The notes under the pieces: model-generated
Seen by the model: only the letters and a program-made list of their open reading frames with translations
Databases searched by the model: none
What the model was told of the DNA's origin: nothing
Translations under genes and position numbers: made by a program
In this document: positions 35,405 through 43,869 of the stretch, piece by piece
How positions within the stretch are numbered: the first letter of the stretch is position 1
How the letters are laid out: every line of letters begins with the position of its first letter
DNA from: Micrococcales bacterium
GTDB lineage: Bacteria; Actinomycetota; Actinomycetes; Actinomycetales; Dermatophilaceae
Assembly (NCBI GenBank): GCA_021287075.1
Contig: JAJTBD010000008.1
Coordinates: 62,001-126,000 of the forward strand
Reading direction: 5' to 3'
DNA length: 64,000 nt

Positions 35405-36379
35405 TCAGCCGGCGAAGTGGTCCCAGCCGCGTGGTGTGGTGGCCTCGCCGTCGGCGGCGACCTGGCCGGCAGGCCCGGCGACGATGGCGCCGACCGGCCG
35501 CCACCCCTCCGGCAGCCCCCGCTCGGAGGGGTATGCCGCGAGGAGACTGTGCTCCTCCCCTCCCGCAAGCACGCACTCGCGGGCCCGGTCCGTTCCGACG
35601 GCGGGGACGAGCGCGGCGATGTCCTCGGCCAGCAGCCCGCTGTCGAGGTCGATGGCCACGCCGCTCGCGCGGCCGATGCGAGCGGCATCGCGCAGCAGGC
35701 CATCGGAGATGTCCATGAGGGCGTGAGCCCCCGCGCTAACCGCCTGCGGACCGGCCGCCAGTGGCGCGTCGGGCCGGCGGTGGTGGGCCAGCGCCGCGGC
35801 GGCGGCGGGGTGGTCGGCCTCGACCACGCCGTCGGAGAGCAGCGCCAGGCCGGCGCCCGACCGGCCCAGCGGGCCACAGACCGCCAGCACGTCACCGACC
35901 CGGGCGCCCGCGCGGGTCAGGGGCTCGCGGCCCGCCAGGTCCCCGAGCGCGGTGATCGAGAGCATGACGGTGCCCGCCGGGGCCGATGACAGGTCGCCGC
36001 CGGCGACGCTCACCCCGAGGCGGGCGCAGCGCGAGCCGAGCTCCGCGGCATACCGCTCCAGCCAGGCGACGGGCGTCGCGGGGTCGGCCACGAGCGCCAC
36101 GACGACGGCGGTCGGGACCGCCCCCATGGCGGCGATGTCGGCGAGGTTCTGGGTCAGCGACTTGGCGGCGACGTCCTCGGGGGTGGACCACTCGTCGAGC
36201 CAGTCCCGGCCGCGGACCATCGCATCGGTGGTGACGACCACGCTGCCGGAGGCGGCCGCGAGGACGGCGGCGTCGTCACCCGGACCGAGCAGCTCGGCGC
36301 CGGTCGGCCGGAAGTGCGGGAAGATCCTGCCCAGGATCTCCTCCTCGGACACCTCGGCGAGCGTGGGCTCCTCGCTCAT
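35405..36379 (-). CDS. thiL: thiamine-monophosphate kinase
   Basis: 324 residues. Phosphorylates thiamine phosphate to the active diphosphate. PurM-like fold: GPGDDAAVL, TTDAMVRGRDWLDEW, NLADIAAMGAVPTAV, VAGGDLSSAP and LMDISDGLLRDAARI carry the conserved metal-binding Asp residues. The C-terminal GWDHF is typical. It diverges from the AsnC-domain gene and converges with rpmB. No thiamine riboswitch is seen upstream. Confidence 0.95.
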   Translation of the reverse strand: MSEEPTLAEVSEEEILGRIFPHFRPTGAELLGPGDDAAVLAAASGSVVVTTDAMVRGRDWLDEWSTPEDVAAKSLTQNLADIAAMGAVPTAVVVALVADPATPVAWLERYAAELGSRCARLGVSVAGGDLSSAPAGTVMLSITALGDLAGREPLTRAGARVGDVLAVCGPLGRSGAGLALLSDGVVEADHPAAAAALAHHRRPDAPLAAGPQAVSAGAHALMDISDGLLRDAARIGRASGVAIDLDSGLLAEDIAALVPAVGTDRARECVLAGGEEHSLLAAYPSERGLPEGWRPVGAIVAGPAGQVAADGEATTPRGWDHFAG

Positions 36380-36490
36380 GTGACTCCTCGCATCGGGCCG
36401 CCGTCACCGTGACGCCGGCACACCCGGCACGGTAGCGTCACAGGCGAGCCCGGGTGGGACCCGCCCGGCACCGACGACGAGGGAGTGACC

Positions 36491-36724
36491 ATGGTCCAGG
36501 CCTATGTGCTGATCCAGACCGAGGTGGGCAAGGCCCACGATGTGGCCCAGGCGATCTCGGGGATGGCCGGCGTCACGGGCGCCGAGAACGTCACCGGCCC
36601 CTATGACGTCATCGCCCGTGTCGAGGCCGAGACCATGGACGAGCTCGGCCGGCTGGTCGTCTCCAACATGGGCGGCGCCAGCGGCATCACCCGCACCCTC
36701 GTCTGCACGGTCGTCAACATCTGA
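36491..36724 (+). CDS. stand-alone Lrp/AsnC ligand-binding (RAM) domain protein
   Basis: 77 residues from ATG 36491 (GAGGGA 7 bases upstream). MVQAYVLIQTEVGKAHDVAQAISGM, GPYDVIARVEAETMDELGRLVV and TRTLVCTVV are the beta-alpha-beta strands of the AsnC C-terminal domain; there is no helix-turn-helix. Such proteins form oligomers that bind amino acids or modulate full-length Lrp proteins. The neighbourhood with thiL and DUF3515 is conserved in actinobacteria. Confidence 0.9.
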   Translation: MVQAYVLIQTEVGKAHDVAQAISGMAGVTGAENVTGPYDVIARVEAETMDELGRLVVSNMGGASGITRTLVCTVVNI

Positions 36725-36753
36725 CGCCCTCCGCTCCCCCCGCTCGATCCGGT

Positions 36754-37191
36754 ATGCCGCGGCTGCCCCTCTGGGCCGCCGGCCTGCTCGCGCTGTCCGC
36801 GTGCGGGTCGGCCGTCGAGGCGAGCGCTCCCCCCCACGCCGGGTCGGCTGCCTGCGTGGCGGCCGCCGCGCACTGGCCGGCGAGCGTCGCGGGCCAGGAG
36901 CGCCGCGAGACCAGCGCCGGCTCGCCATCGGTTGCCGCGTGGGGTGACCCGGCGATCATCGCCCGCTGCGGGGTGAGCGCGATCGGCCCGACCACCGAGC
37001 AGTGCGTCGACGTCTCGGGCGTGCAGTGGGTCGCGCGCCAGCTCGACGACGGCGTGCAGCTGGTGACCTTCGGCCGCGACCCCGCGATCGAGGTGCTCGT
37101 GCCCACGGACTACGGGGCCGCGCCGCTGCTCATGCCCGCCTTCGCCAAGGCCGCCCAGGCCCTGCCCACCAACGGCCACCGCTGCAGCTGA
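36754..37191 (+). CDS. DUF3515-type lipoprotein
   Basis: 145 residues. Short n-region, hydrophobic core and lipobox LLALSAC, Cys at 17. The mature domain has Cys in SAACVAAA, ARCGVSAI, EQCVDVS and HRCS, with WGDPAIIARCG and GVQWVARQLDDG typical of DUF3515. Function unknown; it is nearly always between ddl and thiL. The ATG lies inside a GGTATGCCGC copy (36751-36760), and an inverted copy follows the stop (37203-37212). Confidence 0.8.
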   Translation: MPRLPLWAAGLLALSACGSAVEASAPPHAGSAACVAAAAHWPASVAGQERRETSAGSPSVAAWGDPAIIARCGVSAIGPTTEQCVDVSGVQWVARQLDDGVQLVTFGRDPAIEVLVPTDYGAAPLLMPAFAKAAQALPTNGHRCS

Positions 37192-37226
37192 GCCGCTTGT
37201 GCGCGGCATACCCAGTCGCGTTTTAG

Positions 37227-37238
37227 CCCAATTGGGCA
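37227..37238. terminator. GCCCAATTGGGC palindrome between convergent genes
   Basis: A perfect 12-bp palindrome preceded by TTTTA and followed by ACAAA, between the DUF3515 gene and ddl. The AT-rich flanks make a short bidirectional terminator plausible. Confidence 0.35.
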
Positions 37239-37250
37239 CAAACGCCCCGC

Positions 37251-37288
37251 GGGGTCAGCGCAGGCCGGTGGGGTCAGCGCAGGCCGGT
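37251..37288. repeat. 19-bp tandem duplication at the ddl stop
   Basis: The unit GGGGTCAGCGCAGGCCGGT occurs twice, 37251-37269 and 37270-37288. On the minus strand it encodes TGLR and the TGA stop, so the second copy lies as non-coding sequence after the stop. Confidence 0.85.
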
Positions 37289-38401
37289 GGGGCGCTCGAG
37301 GGCGAGCTGGATGAGCTCGTCGATGAGGTCGGGATAGGACAGGCCGGAGTTGGCCCACATCTGCGGATACATCGAATAGGGCGTGAAGCCCGGCATCGTG
37401 TTGATCTCGTTGACCACGACATCGCCGTGCTCGGTATAGAAGCAGTCGACGCGGGAGAGCCCCTCGCAGCCCAGGGCCTCGAAGGCGAGGCCGGCGAGAC
37501 GCTGGACCTCCTCGGAGACCGACCGCGGGACCTCGGCCGGGCAGGAGAGGGTGACGGCCGACTCGTCGAGATACTTCGCGTCGAAGTCGTAGAAGTCGTG
37601 GCCGTGCCCCGCCTCGACGACGATCTCGCCGACCTGGGAGGTGCGGGGGCGGTCGGTGCCGCGGCCCTGGAGGACCGCGCACTCGATCTCGCGGCCGACG
37701 ATGCCCTTCTCGACGACGACCTTGAGGTCGTGCTCCCGGGCGAGCTCGATCGCGCGCTCGAGGCCGTGGTAGTCATCGACCTTGGAGATGCCCATCGAGG
37801 AGCCGGCGCGGGCCGGCTTGACGAAGACGGGGAAACCGAGCGACTCGCACGCGTCCATGGCGGCCGCCTTGTCGCGCCGCCACTCCAGGTCGGTGATCAC
37901 GGTGTAGGGGCCGACGGGCAGGCCCGCCGCGGCGAAGACGACCTTCATGTAGTGCTTGTCCATGCCCGCGGCGGAGGCGAGCACGCCCGCACCGACATAG
38001 CGCAGGTCGGCCATCTCGAGCAAGCCCTGGATCGTGCCGTCCTCGCCGAACGGCCCGTGCAGCAGCGGGAAGACGACGTCGACGTCCTCGAGCCGCTGGA
38101 GGCCCTGGCCGGGCGACTGCACCGACAGGTGGGTGCTGGACTCGCCCAGCGGCACCAGCACGTGCGGGCCGTCGGCGGAGACCTCGGGGATGTGCCCGGC
38201 GCTCAGCTCGAGCGGCTCGGGGCGGTCCTCGGCCAGCACCCAGCTGCCGTCCTTGGCGATGCCGATCGGCACGATGTCATAGCGCTCGCGGTCGATCGCC
38301 CGCATGACCCCGGCCGCCGTCGCGCACGAGACGGCGTGCTCGGACGAGCGGCCCCCGAAGACGAGGGCCACACGGATCTTGCGCTGAGGGGCATCGGTCA
38401 T
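37274..38401 (-). CDS. ddl: D-alanine--D-alanine ligase
   Basis: 375 residues from ATG 38401; the open frame upstream is antisense to the PLP-enzyme gene and is rejected. ATP-grasp enzyme making D-Ala-D-Ala for peptidoglycan. VALVFGGRSSEHAVSC, FPLLHGPFGEDGTIQGL, FVKPARAGSSMGISKV and the metal site RVDCFYTEHGDVVVNEINTMPGFTPYSMYP are complete. The DxVNEINTMPGFT form with YP after TPYSM suggests a vancomycin-sensitive D-Ala ligase. Converges with the DUF3515 gene. Confidence 0.95.
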   Translation of the reverse strand: MTDAPQRKIRVALVFGGRSSEHAVSCATAAGVMRAIDRERYDIVPIGIAKDGSWVLAEDRPEPLELSAGHIPEVSADGPHVLVPLGESSTHLSVQSPGQGLQRLEDVDVVFPLLHGPFGEDGTIQGLLEMADLRYVGAGVLASAAGMDKHYMKVVFAAAGLPVGPYTVITDLEWRRDKAAAMDACESLGFPVFVKPARAGSSMGISKVDDYHGLERAIELAREHDLKVVVEKGIVGREIECAVLQGRGTDRPRTSQVGEIVVEAGHGHDFYDFDAKYLDESAVTLSCPAEVPRSVSEEVQRLAGLAFEALGCEGLSRVDCFYTEHGDVVVNEINTMPGFTPYSMYPQMWANSGLSYPDLIDELIQLALERPTGLR

Positions 38402-38506
38402 GCGCGCCACTCTAATGTCGCGGCCGGGCTGTACCGTGACGCCACTCGGGTGGCGCCGGCGTGGACTCGCCGCGCCCGACTCGCGCGCGCGGCATACGAT
38501 CTCGGG

Positions 38507-39613
38507 ATGACTGACGCCGAGACCCACGCCGGCCTCTCCCCCGACACCCGCCTGGTCGCCCTCGGCCGCCCCGAGCGCGCGCCCGGCGCCCCCGTCAACC
38601 AGCCCGTCGAGCTGTCGAGCACCTATGTCGCCGACGGGCCGGTCAACTACGCACGGGTGGGGAATGCCGTGTGGTCGGCCTTCGAGGAGACGCTCGGCTC
38701 GCTGGAGGGCGGCTATGCGCTCGTCTTCGCCTCGGGCATGGGCGCCATCGCGGCCGCGGTCTCGCTCGTGCCACACGGTGGCGCGGTGGTCGCGCCCGCA
38801 CACTCCTACTCCGGCACGCTCGAGCTGCTCGACGGGCTGGCCGCCGATGGCCGGGTCGAGCTGCGCCGGGTCGATATCAGCGACACCGACGCGGTCGTGG
38901 CCGCTCTCCCGGGCGCGGCGATGCTCTGGGTGGAGTCGCCGACCAACCCGATGCTCGAGGTCGGCGACCTCCGGGCGCTCGCGGCTGCCGGGCGTGAGGC
39001 GGGCGCGATCGTGGTGTGCGACAACACTTTTGCCACTCCCCTGCTCCAGCAGCCGATCACGGACGGCGCCGACGTGGTCGTCCACTCGGTCACGAAATAC
39101 CTGTCCGGCCACTCCGATGTGGTCCTCGGCGCGGTCGTCACGGCGCCGGGCGAGCGCGGGCAGGAGCTGCGTGGCCGGCTCGCCGAGCACCGCCGGCTCC
39201 ACGGCGCGATCGCCGGCCCGATGGAGGTCTATCTCGCGCTGCGTGGCATACGCACGCTTTCGGTGCGCCTCGAGCGGTCCGGGGCGAATGCCGCGGAGCT
39301 GGCCGCCCGCCTCGAGGGTCACCCCCGCGTGGAGCGGGTCCGCTATCCCGGCTTCGGCTCGATCGTGTGCATCGAGGTGGCAGGCGGGGCCGAGGGCGCC
39401 GAGCAGGTCGCCGCCGCCACCCGCCTGTGGACCCACTCGACCAGCCTCGGGGGCGTCGAGTCGCAGGTCGAGCGCCGCCGCCGCTGGGGCGCCGAGGCGT
39501 CCACCGTGCCGGAGTCGCTGCTGCGGCTGTCGGTCGGCATCGAGGCCGTCGACGACCTCTGGGCCGACCTCGACCAGGCACTGCGCGCCTTGGGGCGGGG
39601 CCCAGCGCCCTGA
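38507..39613 (+). CDS. PLP-dependent trans-sulfuration enzyme (Cys/Met metabolism family)
   Basis: 368 residues from ATG 38507. Aspartate-aminotransferase fold of the cystathionine gamma-synthase/lyase group: TRLVALGRP, NYARVGNAVWSAFEETLGSLEGG, FASGMGAIAAAVSL, WVESPTNPMLEVGDL, CDNTFATPLLQQP and PLP-lysine site VVHSVTKYLSGHSD. The C-terminal SLGGVESQVERR and RLSVGIEAVDDLW are normal. Synthase, beta-lyase and gamma-lyase activities cannot be separated by eye. It begins about 100 bp from divergent ddl. Confidence 0.88.
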   Translation: MTDAETHAGLSPDTRLVALGRPERAPGAPVNQPVELSSTYVADGPVNYARVGNAVWSAFEETLGSLEGGYALVFASGMGAIAAAVSLVPHGGAVVAPAHSYSGTLELLDGLAADGRVELRRVDISDTDAVVAALPGAAMLWVESPTNPMLEVGDLRALAAAGREAGAIVVCDNTFATPLLQQPITDGADVVVHSVTKYLSGHSDVVLGAVVTAPGERGQELRGRLAEHRRLHGAIAGPMEVYLALRGIRTLSVRLERSGANAAELAARLEGHPRVERVRYPGFGSIVCIEVAGGAEGAEQVAAATRLWTHSTSLGGVESQVERRRRWGAEASTVPESLLRLSVGIEAVDDLWADLDQALRALGRGPAP

Positions 39614-39624
39614 CAACGCTCGCG

Positions 39625-39715
39625 CGGCAAGATCGACTATCACCGCAGCGCCCTCGCGGGCGGGCTGAGCACGCGCAGGGGCGCGTCGACCCAGAGGTGA
39701 TAGTCGATCTTGCCG
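39625..39715. repeat. 20-bp perfect inverted repeat, 51-base loop
   Basis: Arms CGGCAAGATCGACTATCACC (39625-39644) and its complement (39696-39715), in the gap between convergent genes ending at 39613 and 39754. The stem is mixed in composition, unlike the GC-rich terminators elsewhere in the window. It may be a bidirectional terminator or a mobile palindromic repeat unit. Confidence 0.7.
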
Positions 39716-39753
39716 GCCGCGGGGCGGTCAGCCGCTCACCCCGCCAGGTCAGC

Positions 39754-41193
39754 TCACTCCGTGGCAGCGTGGGCACCGCCCGCCCGGGGGTCGGAGGCGG
39801 AGTGCGCGGCATACCCCTCGGAGCCAGGCGGGACATAGGTGTCGTCGGCGGCCTCGGCGTCTGCCAGCGTGACCTTGGCCAGGCGCATGCCGGTGATCCG
39901 GTTGCGGTCGACCTCGGTGACCTCGAGCTGGTAGCGCACGGGCTCGGCGTCGTCCTCGGTGTCGGAGGTCTGGGCCGGCGGGATGGCCACGCTGTCGCCG
40001 ACGGCGGCGACCCGGCCGAGACGGGTCAGCATCCAGCCGGCGATGGTCTCGTAGGGACCCTCCTCCAGTTCGATGCCGGTGCGCTCGGAGAAGTCCTCGA
40101 GGTTGGTGCCGCCGTCGAAGGACTCCGACTCGTGCAGCCGCAGCTCGACCCGCTGGGCGTCGGTGTCGTATTCGTCCCAGATCTCGCCGACGACCTCCTC
40201 GATGAGGTCCTCGAGGGTGACCAGGCCGTCGGTGCCGCCGTACTCGTCGATGACGATCGCGATGTGGTGGCCGTTCTGGCGCATCTCCTCCAGCGCCCCG
40301 ATGAGCGGCATGGTCCCAGGGAAGACCGGGATGTCGCGCGCGATCGCCTCGATCGGCATCGACGGGCGGTCGGGGTCGGCGCTGGCCTCGAGCAGGTCAC
40401 GCACGTGGATGAAGCCGACGACATCGTCCATCGACTCGCCATAGACGGGATAGCGCGAATAGGGCTGGCCCAGCACCTCGTGGACGGCCGAGCGGATGTC
40501 GAGCTCCTTCTGGAGGCCGACGATGTCCTGGCGGTGACGCATCACCTCGCCGACATTGCGGTCGGTGGCCACGAACATCTCCTGGAGCAGCTGTCGCTCC
40601 TCCGGCTGGAAGCCGGCGTGGGAGGTGACGATGTCGCGCACCTCCTCGTCGCTCATCGCCTCGGCGTCGGCGCTCGGGTCGAGGCCCAGGATGCGCAGCA
40701 CGGCATTGGTCGACTTCTCGAGCAGCCAGATGAAGGGTCGGGCGAGCTTTGCGAATGCCGCGAGCGGCGGGCCCGTGAGCTTGGCGAAGCCCTTGGCGCG
40801 CTGCAGCGCGACCCGCTTGGGCACCAGCTCGCCGAAGACCAGCGACAGATAGGAGATCAGCAGGGTCAGGCCGACGAGGGCCACCGTCCCGGCCAGCTCC
40901 TCCGAGAGGCCCCAGCCCTGAAGGGCCGGCACGAGATCGGGCGCGATGGTGCTGGCGCCATAGGCCGAGGAGAGGAAGCCGGCGAAGGTCACGCCGATCT
41001 GGACCGCCGACAGGAAGAGCCCGGAGTCACGGGCCAGGCGGGCGACCGAACGGCCGCGGCCGCCCTCCTTGTCGAGCTCCTTGATCTGGCCCTCGCGGAG
41101 GGAGACCAGCGCCATCTCGGTGCCGGAGAAGACACCGCCGATGAGGACGAAGAGCAGGACGAGGCCGATGTTGGCCAGGGTGCCGGTGTCCAT
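39754..41193 (-). CDS. CNNM/CorC-type membrane protein with CBS pair
   Basis: About 479 residues from ATG 41193. N-terminal DUF21 membrane domain (about 5-190) with FVLIGGVFSGTEMALVSLR, VTFAGFLSSAYGAS and LVFGELVPKRVALQRA; a CBS pair at about 205-340 (RYPVYGESMDDVVGFIHVRDLLE, IVIDEYGGTDGLVTLEDLIEEVVGEIWDE); and a CorC/HlyC transporter-associated domain to about 435. Relatives export Mg2+ or Co2+. The 45-residue tail (SEGYAAHSASDPRAGG) is low complexity. Confidence 0.9.
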   Translation of the reverse strand: MDTGTLANIGLVLLFVLIGGVFSGTEMALVSLREGQIKELDKEGGRGRSVARLARDSGLFLSAVQIGVTFAGFLSSAYGASTIAPDLVPALQGWGLSEELAGTVALVGLTLLISYLSLVFGELVPKRVALQRAKGFAKLTGPPLAAFAKLARPFIWLLEKSTNAVLRILGLDPSADAEAMSDEEVRDIVTSHAGFQPEERQLLQEMFVATDRNVGEVMRHRQDIVGLQKELDIRSAVHEVLGQPYSRYPVYGESMDDVVGFIHVRDLLEASADPDRPSMPIEAIARDIPVFPGTMPLIGALEEMRQNGHHIAIVIDEYGGTDGLVTLEDLIEEVVGEIWDEYDTDAQRVELRLHESESFDGGTNLEDFSERTGIELEEGPYETIAGWMLTRLGRVAAVGDSVAIPPAQTSDTEDDAEPVRYQLEVTEVDRNRITGMRLAKVTLADAEAADDTYVPPGSEGYAAHSASDPRAGGAHAATE

Positions 41194-41344
41194 CACTCAC
41201 CACCGCGGGCGTGGGCCAGGGCCTCTGGGCGCGGCGAAGGGCAGAAGGCAGGGCAACTGTCACTGTCCATAGTGCAGGTCAGCATAACCGCTGGGGGCGC
41301 GTTCGCCCTGCTCAGCCGGTGGGAGAGCCAGCCCTGCCCGGGCC

Positions 41345-42343
41345 CTATTCGCGCTCGGACTTGCGCGGCCGGCTCAGCAGCAGCTCGACCAGGTCGCCGG
41401 GCTGGGCGCCCTCGTGGACGACATAGGCGACCCCCTTGGTGATGGGGGTGTCGACGCCGTGGTCACTGGCGAGCTGGAGCAGCGAGTCGCAGGACTTCAC
41501 GCCCTCGGCCGTCTGCTTGGTGACGGCGACCGTCTCGGCCATCGTCATGCCCTGGCCGAGGTTCCACCCGAAGGTCCGGTTGCGCGACAGCGGCGAGGTG
41601 CACGTGGCGATGAGGTCGCCGACGCCGGCGAGCCCGGCGAAGGTGTGCGGGTCGCCCCCGAGCGCCAGCCCGAGCCGGGTCGTCTCGGCCAGGCCGCGGG
41701 TCATGATCGAGGCCTTGGAGTTATCGCCCATGCCCATGCCCTCGGCCATGCCGACCGCGAGCGCCACGACATTCTTGAGCGCCCCGGCCAGCTCGGTCCC
41801 GACGACATCGGTGGCGGTGTAGGGGCGGAAATAGCCGGCCGCGCAGGCGTCGGCGACGAGGTCGGCGGTCTGCTCGGAGTATGCCGCGACGACGGCTGCC
41901 GCCGGCTGCTTCACCGCGATCTCCCGGGCGAGGTTGGGCCCCGAGACCACCGCGATGCGCTCACGCTCGACGCCGGCGACCTCCTCGACCACCTCGCTCA
42001 TCCGCTTGGTCGTGCCGAGCTCGACACCCTTCATCAGCGAGACGACGGCGGCGTCGGAGGGGATGGCGCTCCCCCACGTGGTCAGGTTGTCGCGCAGCGT
42101 CTGGGAGGGCACGGCCAGCACGACGATCTCGGCGCCGTCGGCCGCCTCCTGCGGGTCGGTGGTCGCCGAGATCATCGGCGGGAGAGGGATGCCCGCGAGA
42201 TAGTCGTTGTTGGCGCCGGCGTTGATCTGGTCGACGACCTCCTGGCGTCGACCCCACATCGTCACCGAGCAGCCGGCGTCGGCGAGCACCGCGGAGAAGG
42301 CCGTCCCCCAGCTGCCGGTGCCATAGACCGCGACCTGGGTCAT
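41345..42343 (-). CDS. gpsA: glycerol-3-phosphate dehydrogenase [NAD(P)+]
   Basis: 332 residues. Makes sn-glycerol-3-phosphate for phospholipids. Rossmann motif VAVYGTGSWGTAFSAVLADAG, GPNLAREIAVKQPAAAVVA, GTELAGALKNVVALAVGMAEGMGMGDNSKA with the catalytic Lys, and GLAGVGDLIATCTSPLSRNRTFGWNLG. It overlaps plsC by 4 bp; both act in the same pathway. Confidence 0.96.
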   Translation of the reverse strand: MTQVAVYGTGSWGTAFSAVLADAGCSVTMWGRRQEVVDQINAGANNDYLAGIPLPPMISATTDPQEAADGAEIVVLAVPSQTLRDNLTTWGSAIPSDAAVVSLMKGVELGTTKRMSEVVEEVAGVERERIAVVSGPNLAREIAVKQPAAAVVAAYSEQTADLVADACAAGYFRPYTATDVVGTELAGALKNVVALAVGMAEGMGMGDNSKASIMTRGLAETTRLGLALGGDPHTFAGLAGVGDLIATCTSPLSRNRTFGWNLGQGMTMAETVAVTKQTAEGVKSCDSLLQLASDHGVDTPITKGVAYVVHEGAQPGDLVELLLSRPRKSERE

Positions 42344-43128
42344 GCCTGGCCCTCCTCGGGAGCGGGGGTCTCCCGCGCCGGGTCGTGGGTGAAGCGCCCC
42401 GTCTCGGGCAGCCCCGCCTTGCGCGTGTCGAAGCGGACCGCGGGCGGGGTCTCACCCCGCAGCTGGGCGACGATCGCGGTCGTCGCGTCGGTGATGCGGT
42501 CGGTGGCCTCGCGCAGCACCTCGTGGCTGAGCGGCCGGCCATAGAGGTCGGACAGGTCGACGGGGGGCCCGGCCTGGATCTGCATCGTCTTGCGCGGCAG
42601 CGGCTTGAAGTGCTTCTGGTAGCGCCCGATGACCTCCTGCGCCCCCCACTGCCCGATCGGGATGACCGGGGCCTCGGTGGTCAGGGCGATGCGCGCGGCG
42701 CCGGTCTTGCCGGTCATCGGCCACAGGTCGGGGTCGCGGGTCAGGGTGCCCTCCGGATAGACCGCGACCGCCTTGCCCGCACGGACCGCGGCGACCGCGG
42801 CGGAGAAGGCCTCACCGGCTCGCGCCGTGCCGCGGTGGACCGGGATCTGGTCGGCGGCGCGGATGATCGCGCCGACCACGGGGATGCGGAAGACCGACTC
42901 CTTGCCCAGGAAGCGCACCGGACGGCCCGAGTCGTACATGTAGTGGGCGAACGCGAGGAAGTCGAAGTGCGAGATGTGGTTGGGGCAGGCGATGAACCCG
43001 GTCCCCAGCGGGGGCAGGTGCTCCTGCCCGCCCCACCGGCGCTTGGTGCCCGCCATGAGCAGGGGACGCGCGATGGCGACGGCGGTCTTGTAGCCCGAGG
43101 GGATGGACTTCCACTGGGGGCTGGTCAC
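42340..43128 (-). CDS. 1-acyl-sn-glycerol-3-phosphate acyltransferase-like protein
   Basis: 262 residues from GTG 43128 with AGGAG 8 bases upstream. PlsC family: the catalytic HX4D appears in CPNHISHFDFLAF, and the later motifs are AVAVYPEGTLTRD and APVIPIGQWGAQEV. Transfers an acyl chain to lysophosphatidate, or a related acceptor, at the membrane. The Pro/Glu tail after about 235 is unconserved. Operon with gpsA. It diverges from cofC. Confidence 0.9.
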   Translation of the reverse strand: MTSPQWKSIPSGYKTAVAIARPLLMAGTKRRWGGQEHLPPLGTGFIACPNHISHFDFLAFAHYMYDSGRPVRFLGKESVFRIPVVGAIIRAADQIPVHRGTARAGEAFSAAVAAVRAGKAVAVYPEGTLTRDPDLWPMTGKTGAARIALTTEAPVIPIGQWGAQEVIGRYQKHFKPLPRKTMQIQAGPPVDLSDLYGRPLSHEVLREATDRITDATTAIVAQLRGETPPAVRFDTRKAGLPETGRFTHDPARETPAPEEGQA

Positions 43129-43236
43129 TCGATGCGCTCCTGAGGTCGGTGTTCGGGTAGTCATCTTCGTCGCTCGCGCGCGCAGTGTCGAGACTGCGCG
43201 CGGCGGGTCCCCCGCCCGGTGGCACGATCGGAGGTG

Positions 43237-43869
43237 ATGACTGTCTGCGATCGGGCCCCGGACTGGCACCTCGTGGTGCCGGTCAAGGGCGGCCCCCATG
43301 CCAAGAGCCGGCTGGCCGTGCCTGCGCCGCTGGAGCGCCCCGCCGTCGCCGAGGCGATCGCCCGCGACTGCGTGGCGGCCTGCCTGAGGGGTATGCCGCG
43401 TGGCCGGGTCGTGGTGGTGACCGGCGACCCACGGGTGCGGGAGTGGGCGGGCCGGGCCGGCGCGCAGGTCGTGGCGGACCCGGACGGCGGGCTGAATGCC
43501 GCTGTGGCAGCGGCATTCTCGGCGCTCGTCCCGGCCCGCGACGTGGCCGTCCTGCTGGGCGACCTGCCGTGCCTGACGCCCGCAGAGCTGGGCGACGCGC
43601 TCGCCGCGTGCGCGGCATACCCGCTCGCGGTCGTGCCCGACGCCCAGGGGGACGGCACGACGCTGCTGACCACCCGCACGGGCCGGCTCACCCCACGCTT
43701 CGGGCCGGGATCGGCCGCCGCGCACGAGGCGCTGGGCCACGTGCGGCTCGAGCTGGACCTGCCCCTGCTGCGCACCGACGTCGACGACGCCGGCGCGCTG
43801 GCGAGGGCGCTCGGGCTGGGCGTCGGGCCGCGGACCGCGCAGGCGCTCGCTCAGCCGGTCACCGAGTAG
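43237..43869 (+). CDS. cofC: 2-phospho-L-lactate (phosphoenolpyruvate) guanylyltransferase
   Basis: About 210 residues. Nucleotidyltransferase fold, GTP-dependent activation step of coenzyme F420 synthesis (FbiD in mycobacteria, which uses PEP). VVPVKGGPHAKSRLAVP is the CofC opening, VADPDGGLNAAVAAAF and VLLGDLPCLTPAELGDAL follow, with SAAAHEALG near the end. The start is uncertain: ATG 43237 is closest to family length, but GGAGG lies only 2 bases upstream, so GTG 43219 is possible. The last 19 bp overlap the end of murA tail-to-tail. No other F420 gene is in the window. Confidence 0.88.
   Translation: MTVCDRAPDWHLVVPVKGGPHAKSRLAVPAPLERPAVAEAIARDCVAACLRGMPRGRVVVVTGDPRVREWAGRAGAQVVADPDGGLNAAVAAAFSALVPARDVAVLLGDLPCLTPAELGDALAACAAYPLAVVPDAQGDGTTLLTTRTGRLTPRFGPGSAAAHEALGHVRLELDLPLLRTDVDDAGALARALGLGVGPRTAQALAQPVTE

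Noticed and set aside
35950..36490. TPP riboswitch upstream of thiL
   Set aside because: The 111-bp divergent gap lacks the conserved CUGAGA and other TPP aptamer elements.
43851..43869. The cofC-murA overlap as evidence that one gene is truncated
   Set aside because: Both proteins end with normal family C-termini; a 19-bp tail-to-tail overlap is tolerated in compact genomes.
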